The notes under the pieces are model-generated. The model saw only the letters and a program-made list of their open reading frames with translations, was not told where the DNA came from and ran no database searches. Positions 55,468 through 64,000 of a stretch of DNA of 64,000 bases are shown here, piece after piece. Position 1 is the first letter of the stretch. Every line of letters starts with the position of its first letter. Position numbers and translations under genes: made by a program. The DNA is from Sclerotiophoma versabilis (lineage: Eukaryota > Ascomycota > Dothideomycetes > Pleosporales > Didymellaceae). The stretch spans positions 496,001 to 560,000 of the forward strand of contig JAAROD010000011.1 in assembly GCA_012274445.1 (NCBI GenBank). Reading direction: 5' to 3'.

Positions 55468-56332
55468 TCGGGATGAGTAGATTAATATGTTCCAGCTTTT
55501 GTGCTCGGCAGCAGATCGTATATGAACTGCGTCAATTGAAATTAGGCCACCCTCTCCGCCTTCAACGCACCTCGCCGACTTCAGCCCGTCAACACGTTAT
55601 GCCAGAACAGTGAATCTCGCAGTGGACAATCAAGTTCTGATACGAGCTTGTCTTCGTATCAAGTGATCGTACGACTTAAAGGCCTAATAGCATTGTTGGA
55701 CCTTTACTTGACAGCCTCATGTGTTGGAGGTTGTCAGGCAGACTATCACGGGCGCTAGAGAATGAGGGCTGCCGACATGTCAGGAACGGCAGCATATTAT
55801 ACCTTCGTACGTCCGACCGACTCGCGCATGGGGGGCCTGACTTGACCTTTTAGATGATGATTACAACCATCCGATAACCAAAACGTCTCGAAGCGTCAGA
55901 ATTTCATAACAGCTTTCAGGAGGTATCCATCTGTCCGTTTCTGCTGTATCCTTGCTCTCTCTGGATTAACACAAAAGTAGTAGAGAGTCAGGTTCTTGCA
56001 GTTTTCTGGGCAGTAGGACAATTGAAGTGCACGATTCCAAGGCCGCCTGCGGACCTGCATGCCCAATGTATTGCTTTCCCCACAATTTGTGCCCCAAGCC
56101 GTAAATTGCTCCACAACCAAGTATGCAGTAGAACGAAAGGCCAATTGCATCTAACTACGATCCATCTCTAGTCGCGTTTCCCTTTCTATTTTTAAGCTCA
56201 AAGTTAGAGCAACGTTGAGCAGCAAGATATGTGTTTGGTATAAATTCTTTGGCTGTCCATGGAAAGAATGTTCCAAGTCATACCAGCGTCGACGCTCTTG
56301 CCATTGATAACCTCAATATTGACAACCATACC
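55468..56332. other. Intergenic, no gene seen
   Basis: 3' flank of the permease and promoter of the small secreted protein. No gene supported. Confidence 0.5.
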
Positions 56333-56960
56333 ATGAAGCTATCATCTGCATTGGTTGTTTTGGGATCAACTGCGGCTCTAGCTGCACCCAGTGCAGTCCG
56401 CAGACAGACCCCGACAAACATCATTGAAAACGGCTCTTTCGAGTCCGGCGCTACAGGTTGGACACTCACAGGCGGAGCAAGCATAATCTCCAACAGCGAC
56501 ACCAAACATTGGCGCTTCACTGCGACTGAAGGCTCTCAATTTGCGTTAGTCGCACAACCTTTCCCAAATATCGCATAGATACTAACACTCCCCCAGCATC
56601 CTCAGCTGGGACAACGCCAACAACACAGGAAGCTCAATTTCGACTCCTGTCGGAGGCTTCTCTCACACGGCTCCGCAGTCCCTCAGCTTCGACTGGAAGT
56701 TCCTCACCAGCTCGACTGGGCGCGGGCCACCTCCTGTCGAATGCACGCTGAAGACTAGCTTGTACAGCGGGATGACGGTGCAGGGCTGGACGCGGCGGGC
56801 CAACGCTGGGGGCTCGGGGTCTGTGCAGGAGACTTTCGATACAGGGACTTCTGGCGGAACGGTGACGATTGCGTTTGACTGTGTGGGTAATGCGGGGAGT
56901 GTGGTGGTTAAGTCTGGTGTTGCTATCGACAATGTCAAATGGTCAGGGACTTTGGCTTGA
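56333..56960 (+). CDS. Small secreted beta-sandwich-like protein
   Basis: 191 aa. Exon 1 56333-56544, exon 2 56597-56960; the 52-nt intron (GTTAGT...CAG, with CTAAC branch) rebuilds GSQFAILSWDNANN. Signal peptide MKLSSALVVLGSTAALAAP, then a dibasic RR (Kex2-type cut) before QTPTNIIENGSFESGATGWTLTGGA. NGSFESG..GW is the usual first strand of carbohydrate-binding-module-like (CBM4/9-like) jelly rolls, and the chain ends with a matching strand GVAIDNVKWSG. Two Cys (VECTL, AFDCVG) may form one disulfide. No catalytic residues evident. Secreted, perhaps binding a polysaccharide; could also be an effector-like protein. Confidence 0.8.
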
Positions 56961-57403
56961 TTTGGGTGGTGCTGAGGGTCTTGCGAGTAGGATGGAGTGG
57001 TTGAGAAAGATACACTCAAATTGATGATAATACACATAGACTATGACGCTTTCGTTACATGTTTGTATCAATGTGCAGCACGATCTGGTCAAGGCTAAAT
57101 CCCGATGTAGCCGAAGATACCACAAGCCAGTTTGTAGATCTGTTAGAGTCCATCTGCTTTGTTCACTTATCTACTAAAAACATGCTCTTGTAAGGTGTCA
57201 ACTGCTCCAAAAGACAGGACGAAATCTCATACTCTAGAGCGAAACGCACGTACTTGCACCGAGAACAGCTGCAGCATGTAATTGGTGGAACAACCTCGCG
57301 CTAGCTCCCTACGAGCCCCTCGGTATAAACCCCAGTAACTCAACGTACGCTAGAGCAGTATACCTCGACGACCTTTAACGTCTAATTGCACGCAAACCTC
57401 AAG
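56961..57403. other. Intergenic and GH43 promoter
   Basis: Contains GGCTAAA at 57094-57100, matching the XlnR-binding consensus, about 305 bp before the GH43 start. Otherwise nothing recognised. Confidence 0.45.
57094..57100 (+). promoter_or_regulatory. Candidate XlnR site (GGCTAAA)
   Basis: Exact match to the published XlnR consensus upstream of a xylosidase/arabinofuranosidase-type gene. A single 7-mer, so chance is possible. Confidence 0.3.
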
Positions 57404-59132
57404 ATGGCACCTACGTTTCAAAATCCCATCATCCGAGGCTTCAACCCGGACCCCACAGTTTGCGTGGTCCCATCATCCACACCAGGAGGAAAACCAACAT
57501 ACTATCTCAGCACGTCAACCTTCGAATACTTCCCCGGATGCGCTATCTACCGCTCCACAGATATCATAAACTGGACTCTGATCGGCCACGCTTTGACTCG
57601 GCCTTCACAACTTAATCTTCGCACCGTCGAGCCTGGAGCTGGAAGCTGGGCATCAACACTGCGCTATAGACAGGACGAAAAGCGGTGGTACCTCTTCAAC
57701 GGTGTGTATCACCGCTACCGACCTAGCAGCGATGAGCGAATCTTCCCGCGCGGTTTCTACGTCTGGACCGACGACATAGACACCGACGGCAGCTGGAGTG
57801 ACCCTGTCTACTTCGACAACCCTGGATTCGATCAAGACGTCTTCTGGGACGACGATGGGAAGACGTATCTTTCCACAACCGTGAGAATTGCGGATCGCGA
57901 TCCCGCGAGCAAGTTGAAAGATTTCGCGATCCATATCTCGGAAATCGACCTACCAACAGGAAGAACGCTAACGCCACCTGTGTGTATTCGACAGAGCAAG
58001 TATGGCGTTGCTGAAGGGAGCCATATCATGAAGAAAGATGGGTACTATTACCTTTTTGTTGCTGAAGGAGGTACTGAGGCGGGACACCAAGAGTGGGTAT
58101 TCAGAAGTGAAAAGGGCGTGTTCGGTCCATGGGAGAGTCAAGGGAAGCCGCTGTGGTACAACGGACCTGACGAAGAGGTTCAGAGGACAGGGCATGCGGA
58201 TGTTTTCGAGGACGACAAGGGACGGTGGTGGGGTGTGTTTTTGGGTGTAAGGCCTGTTAAGCACCGTGCAAAGTATCTTGAGCCACAACTTGGTGAGTCA
58301 CCGCTCGCATGCTTTGTTGACTATCTATTAACATGTGGCAGGACGGGAAACCTTCTTGGTCAAAGCTGAGTGGATGCACGGCTGGCCCGTCTTCAATGAC
58401 GGCAAAAACATCAAATTCGACACCGAAGGACGCGACCAGGTAACCCAACTTGTAACCCAATCAAACTCGGAAGATCTTCGCTGGCGGGCCACTTTCGATC
58501 CCACCACCGATGCTTTTGAGCTTGGGTGGTACCAGAAGAACACACCACTCAAACCTTTTCACTCTTTTACCGAGCGTCCGGGATACTTGCGTCTCCATGG
58601 CGGTTGTTATGGCCTTTCATCTCCGGAAGCACCGGCTCTCCTTCTACGGAAGCAGGAGAGCTATCACGATTGTTTCTCTACGACCCTAGAATTTAACCCC
58701 AGCCGGAAAGGTTACGAAGCAGGCATCACCGTGTGGTGGAGTATGTACTCCTACGCCTCGATAGGCATCACGGCTGTGGATCACGAGAACCGACTCGTGC
58801 CTACTGTGGTGTACAGAAAGCCCACAGGAACGGTTGGGAAATTGACAAAGACGTATCCGGAAATCACAAGCACGTCGATCCAGCAAACTTTTGACGCGTC
58901 AGCACCTTCCCAATTATCAGCTAAGGCTACTCCGGCTAGTTACACCCTGACACTTTCTCAAGGCTCCTCCGAATGGGGCTTTACTTTCAACACTGAGGAA
59001 CTTTGCATCATGCCTCCAGTAGGCGGTGCCTTTACAGGGACGATGTTTGGGCTCTACTCGTTTGGAGCTTGGGAGCCTGTGCTTGATCCGGCAGATTTCA
59101 AAGACATTGTCATTCGAGAGCAAGGACGGTGA
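57404..59132 (+). CDS. GH43 beta-xylosidase / alpha-L-arabinofuranosidase, intracellular
   Basis: 559 aa. Exon 1 57404-58292, exon 2 58342-59132; the 49-nt intron (GTGAGT...CAG) joins EPQL to GRETFLVKAEW. Five-bladed propeller (residues 1-310) with the family catalytic set: base D16 in GFNPDPTVC, modulator D143 in GFDQDVFWDDDG and acid E204 in YGVAEGSHIMKKDGYYYLF. The C-terminal part (about 330-559) is the concanavalin-like GH43_C2 domain (RPGYLRLHGGCYGLSSPEAPALLLRKQ). No signal peptide, so it likely acts on xylo- or arabino-oligosaccharides inside the cell. The ATG at 57404 gives the natural family start APTFQNPIIRGFNPDP. A candidate XlnR site lies upstream. Confidence 0.93.
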
Positions 59133-59710
59133 TCTGGGTCAGCGCAGTGCACAGAATGCAGATGAAAAATTCCGGGATCTGTTCCGGGCTTCAATCAACA
59201 TCCTACGTTGGTGATATATGGTATCATAGGCGCAGACCGTATAGTGCACTGATATGATGTCATGTGCGTGTGATAAAAGCTGTGTGCCACTAAAAACAAA
59301 AGGTGCTGAATTCAAGATCGAACGCCGTTTCCTGGCATATACACCTTCGTAATTGTCATACCACTAAAACCCAGAGTCACTGCCGCTCATCGTACTCTTT
59401 ATGATTAGACATAGAGCTCTTTGTCACAATTCACACCAACGCATTCTGCGACAAACCCGAGAACCGAAGTATGTTTAGCCATACGTCCACGGCATCTTAT
59501 CGTCAGACGTATGGAAATTGGCGCTGACAGTACCGCTGAGGTGTCCTCCCTTAACATTGATAATCGGTTGGAGGAAGTATCGTGCATGTCCTAGACGGAC
59601 TTGTGGAACACATCAATCATATCCCTATTCCATTTGCTCCACGAACTATGAAATACTTTGGTATCATCCGCTACAACGCCCATCGTCCCCATAACGCCTC
59701 AACGCACACT
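59133..59710. other. Convergent intergenic region
   Basis: Between the 3' ends of the GH43 and M14 genes. No gene supported. Confidence 0.5.
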
Positions 59711-61196
59711 CTAGTTCAACCCAACTGATATCGCCGCTAGCGCCCAGTCCATAAAACCGGCATTGGTGTCCAGGATGTTCTGGTTAAACTCACTCAACGT
59801 CGGGTAGAAGTTCGTGCTATACCCAAACTCCATGGTATACCCATAGACCTTGTTTGCACCAGGCTTGGCCCAGAACCGGCTGAATGCGTAATCATCACTC
59901 GCACCTGATGTGGGATAAAGACCTACGGACTGGCCAGCAGTGTACGAGCGGCCACCAACAGCATTCATGGCGGCAACGGTTTTTGCAGCGACGTTTTTGA
60001 TGTTGGTGAAGTCCGTGGCGGGGATGTACTCTTTGTAGACGGTATCACCGGTTACACCGCGCTTACCATCGTATGCGCTGTTGAGGAAGTTCATGGTTGA
60101 GGTGCTGGTTTGGTCGTCGTCGTCGCCCCAGGAGTACAAGATGTCGCCCGCGGCGGAGTGGATATCCATGAACCAGCGGATCTAGAAGGTGTCAGAACGT
60201 TTACTTCCAGCTATCGCACTTAAGACTCACCTTTGGGAACGAATCGTAGATCGAGACGTGGTTCTTCGTCTCAGCCTCAGAAGCAGCAGCAGTGCCATAG
60301 AAAGTCTCCGAGCTGGGTGAGGTAGAAGCAGGCGACTCGCTAGCATCGAAGTACTTGCGGAAATTCCACAGGAAATCGAAGTTGCGATTGATGTCAACAC
60401 CAATGGAAGATCCACTGGATCCGGACTTGGTGTTCCTATTCTTGCGCCAGAGAGAGCCGCTGGACTGGTCGTATGTGACACCATCAGGGTTGACCAGAGG
60501 GAAGAAGACGATACCGGCAGCAAGAACGCTCTTCACTTGTGCATTGGTGTAGGTCTTCCTGCCGTATGTGAGACCAGTGCCTGCTTTATTGGCAGCAAGC
60601 AGATCAGAGATCCAGTATAGGAGCTGGTCGGGTCCGCCTCGCTCACGAGCATGCACACCCGCACTCAGGTAGAGACGGTATGCTGATTTATCAGTTCCAG
60701 CGCCGACAAACCCGGCGTACGATGTTGCGCCGTTAAATGTCTTGTAAGGAAGGGTGACTGAGCCAACACCGTAGTTCTTAACCAACGCGTTGAAAGCAGA
60801 GTTGACTTCATTGACATTCATGATGCTGGAGATCGTGGTACCACTTGCTTGTGTCCCAAGACCAATGGGTGAAACTGTGCCAGCCTTGAAGCGGTCGCCT
60901 GTGCCGATGGGTGCAGTGGCCGCCCTCTTGACCATTTGGCGGTGAATGGTGATCTCTTCAACCGACTCATACTCTTTCGTTAGGTGCGCAATCTGGTCTT
61001 CCGTCAACAACGCATGAAGGGTGAAGTGACCATCATCCGTAGGGTGAGCGACAGGTTTGCAGCCGAAGTCATAGGTGTCATTGCGAACGATGTCCCGGAA
61101 GTGAGCTGTTGTGGGCGCCTTGAGGTGGACAGGCAGGAGCTCGCCCAGAGCTACTGTGCTCTGGAGGATGAGAGCTGCACCAAGAGCGTACTTCAT
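59711..61196 (-). CDS. Secreted M14 zinc carboxypeptidase
   Basis: 478 aa. Exon 1 61196-60231, exon 2 60181-59711; the 49-nt intron (GTGAGT...TAG) joins DSFPK to IRWFMDIH. Signal peptide MKYALGAALILQSTVALG. The propeptide runs to about residue 91, where VKRAATAP offers a KR processing site. Zinc ligands: H182 and E185 in AGVHARERGG and H330 in MDIHSAAGD. Substrate Arg and Asn in GVDINRNFDF, and catalytic E440 in GYTMEFGYS. All needed residues are present, so it should be active on C-terminal residues of extracellular peptides. The domain keeps the normal M14A order. Upstream of it, the divergent GH3 gene is read in the same direction. Confidence 0.95.
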
Positions 61197-62061
61197 ATTG
61201 GCCTATCTGAAACGAAAAAGAAGGGATGCGATAAAACAGACAGCAGCTAGAAATGGATGTCGGGCAAGCCTGGTCTTAAAAGCTTCACCGTACCAAGTTT
61301 CGTTGCTGGTGTGTAGTGGGGTTTGGTTCACCTCCCACTCTAACCCCATCACAGCATCGATGTACGTTGTATCCTCTCCTTCCTACCTGCCGAAAGTCTC
61401 TTGTTCGCCGTTGCTTGATGTTAGTCGGTGTGACCATCTAGCCAATCACACCTCCCGAACATAGTGTCGCCTCTACGCTAACCGAGCATACCTTCCTGAT
61501 GGGGGCAACCCCGGGAGCGGGCGCTTGCAGCGATCATTTGACTTTCCTCTACTGGAGTCGCAAGGTGCGTGCGTCGGCATGCTTGATCGTCCTTATCGCT
61601 CCTCCGCACCTTCTTGGGACCTGCCTTATTCCTGTTTTAGCGGGCTTGGAAACGGGGATTAACATTGATTGCGAGCGCGCGAACGATGCGTGAGGCAGGA
61701 GCGAAGACTGAGGGGCTGGTTGGACTCAGAGTCGTGCGGTTCTTGTGAGGGATGTACGTGTTACCAGTTTGCGACAGTGGAAGAGGGGCCGCCCACGTCA
61801 TCTTGTTCGACAGTTGCGACACGAGGGAGCGGGAACACGACGGGTATATCTCAAGGTGCAACGTATTCAAGTGAGAGCCTTGCAAGCCTAGATACGAAGG
61901 CAAACAAGATCGTTCGGCAACGTGAAGAAAACGAATGATGAAAGCAAGGTATACAAGGCTGCATTGCAATGCGATTGGGCGCAGAAGATTAGAGATGAAA
62001 CAATACAAACAACAAGCAAATCAAGGTGGCATAGGCAAGGAAACCGCCGCGCCCCTTCGAC
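61197..62061. other. Intergenic and M14 promoter
   Basis: No gene supported; short frames on both strands lack protein character. Confidence 0.5.
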
Positions 62062-64000
62062 CTATACCGTCAAAACACCCGTGACCCTCAAGTCTCTGCT
62101 GGAGGACCCAACGTTAAACTTATAATCACCGCGCACAATCTGCCACTCCTGCTTTTCAACGTTCCAAATAGATAGATCACGACGCCTAAGCTGGAAGCTA
62201 GCCTTCTCAGTCTCGCCAGGCTGAATTCTGATCTTGTTGAAACCACGAAGCTGGCGCACAGGCTCTTCAGCAGTAACAGGAAACTCAATGTACAATTGGG
62301 CAACCTCAGCACCACTGACCTTGCCGGCGTTGGTGATGTCGGTGCTGACTTCGGCAACAATGTCCCACAGGTCTTCACGTCCACCAACAGCGAGGTCACC
62401 AGTGGCGAACTCATTCGAGAGCAGTTGAGTCTTGGGTGCGATATCAACCTTGTTGCTATACTCGAAGGTGGTGTAGGAAAGACCGAACCCGAACTCGTAG
62501 CGGGGAGTGAAGTTCTTTTGGTCGAAGTACTTGTAATCAATGTAATTGCCCTCAGAGAAGTTCATCACAGATTCCTCGCTGATCCGGGTATTGGAGTCAT
62601 AGTCAGACTCGTTCTTAGCAATGGTGTGGACAAGTTTGCCGGAAGGGTTGATGTCGCCGAACAAGACATCGTTAATGGCGTGGCCGGAGGACTGGCCGAG
62701 AGGTCCGCCGTAGAGAATACCCGTAACGTTCTCGTGAGTAGCCCACTGGTCAAGGAGGCGAGGACCGACCGTATTGACGACAACGATGGTGTTGTTGCAA
62801 TTGTCTGCGACATAGTTCACAAGGCTGTTACACATTAGCTGATGTACTGTTATGGGAAATGACTACTTACTAATCACCCTCGACATTGGCCAGTTCGCTT
62901 CTGTCACCGCCCTCACCAGCCCAAGCGTTCAAGAAGACGACGCAGACCTCGGCGCCGTCGGCGATACCAAGGGTTGTCTCCGAGATCTCAGTACCAGAAC
63001 CATCGCTAAGCTGCATGGCACCACCAGAGCTCTCGACGACAGTATTGTTGAGCCACCATTTTAGCATAAAGCCGTCGGCTTGGGCGCGCTCATTGAAAGC
63101 CTGGAAGGGGGTGACAAGAAAGGCAGCCGAGGACATAGCTGAGCCACCATTTTGAGACATGTGGCCATCCATAGTAGCGTCAACGCCAGACATGACGGTA
63201 AGAGCAGTGTTAGGACCCATGAGACGTGGCGCAGCGTGAAGACCGAAGATAGAGATGACTTTTTTGTTCTTCAAAGGAAGGGCGTTGTCTGTGTTCTTGA
63301 GCAGTGCAATAGACTCTGCGGCATATTGGCGAGCCATGTCACCGTGCTTTCCACGCACATCGACGTCATCTGTATAACCAGCATGATCTGGGTAAATCTC
63401 CTGCTTATTTCTAAAGTGACCCATCAGTTGGCGAATGACCATGTCATCAAGACGTGCTGAAGCGAACGTGCCATTCGCGATACCGGCGACAAGTGTCGAG
63501 TTGCTCCAGTACGACGAGGAACCAAAGTCCAGTCCAGCGTTCGCAGAGTCGAAGCTGGTGTGCTGAGCGCCAGCATCGGGATGGATGTACCCAGGGAAAC
63601 CAAGCTCGACCTTCAGATACCTAGCGAGAGTATCTTGATTTTCGCAACCGTAGGATCCGTTGATCTTTTGCATCGAGCACATAGCACCGCCAACGCCTGC
63701 CTTGACAGCGTCATAGAAAGGAGCAAGATAGGTCTCATGGAAAGCCTTGTCACCAATCTCGACACTGTAGGCCTCGCTGGAGGATGAAGTTGAGTTGCCA
63801 GCATCTTGACGACGAAACATCGAGGGTGGTTCGCCATCAGTTGAATTGCCACCAGGTCCGCCAGCACCTCCGCCCATGCCACCGTCCATGCCGCCGCCAC
63901 TGCTCGAGCCTTGACGGTTGGTCTCCTGCTCATTGAGAACGTAGTGCTTTGCGCTGGGAGTGACACCAGACGCAACCATACCGCTTGCAAGCTTGCCAGC
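62062..64000 (-). CDS. GH3 beta-glucosidase-like protein (5' part beyond the window)
   Basis: The last 630 codons are visible, in exons 64000-62871 and 62824-62062 (46-nt intron, GTAAGT...CAG, giving EGDYLVNYVADNC). Glycoside hydrolase family 3 pattern: AKHYVLNEQETNRQG (the usual KHxxxNEQE), a Gly/Met-rich insert (MDGGMGGGAGGPGG), ARYLKVELGFPGYIHPDAGAQHT at the nucleophile site, then the second domain (AESIALLKNTDNALPLKN) and a fibronectin-III-like C-terminus (VSTDITNAGKVSGAEVAQLY). In classical members the nucleophile reads SDW; here it is PDA, so the Asp is kept but both neighbours differ. The extra loop and altered site suggest a divergent subgroup with a changed substrate. The signal peptide region is outside the window. 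Confidence 0.9.

Overview
The window is nuclear DNA of a filamentous ascomycete (Pezizomycotina). The evidence is short GT-AG introns (mostly 44-70 nt) inside otherwise open genes, a tRNA-Tyr with a 13-nt intron, a Zn2Cys6 regulator, HET and NACHT-type allorecognition genes, and a histone H4 split by two introns. The family mix suggests a Dothideomycete, but that is an inference. Gene models were built by joining open frames at splice sites that restore the reading frame, so exon edges are predictions.

Left part (1-13.4 kb): the 5' half of a TFIIIC tau55-type subunit gene (minus strand) faces an intron-containing tRNA-Tyr gene with a decayed tRNA-Tyr copy behind it. Next come a two-domain DsbA/kappa-GST-like protein ending in AKL, a secreted cell-wall-like protein with near-identical 114/60-bp tandem repeats, a short-chain dehydrogenase, and a protein with a possible STAND N-terminal domain. 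From 13.4 to 21.2 kb there is no intact gene, only debris that includes a likely NACHT pseudogene.

Middle (21.2-43 kb): an OCH1-type mannosyltransferase, a Q-rich disordered protein, an annexin with a GQYGAPP-repeat head, an arrestin-like protein with PPAY, a multi-pass membrane protein interrupted by one in-frame TGA, an ABHD-type hydrolase, a BTB protein, a truncated HET protein, a DOMON/cyt-b561 protein, a charged repeat protein with a conserved C-terminal domain, and a 4HBT-type thioesterase.

The most coherent system is at 42-47 kb. The thioesterase and a peroxisomal enoyl-CoA isomerase (C-terminal HKL) share a divergent promoter, and a Zn2Cys6 regulator resembling FarA/CTF1 lies next to the isomerase. 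The shared promoter carries four CCTCGG/CCGAGG motifs, two forming a perfect 16-bp palindrome. The regulator's own upstream region carries three, and the AKL-ending DsbA/GST-kappa gene at 1.7-3.3 kb carries two. Together these suggest a fatty-acid/peroxisome regulon with self-regulation.

Right part (47-64 kb): a HET pseudogene with RIP-like stops, a secretory-pathway membrane protein with a His-rich region and PPVY, histone H4, an isochorismatase-like hydrolase, an amino-acid/choline-type permease, a small secreted protein, a GH43 glycosidase, a secreted M14 carboxypeptidase, and the 3' part of a divergent GH3 glucosidase that runs off the right edge. Several of the last six look like nutrient-acquisition genes.
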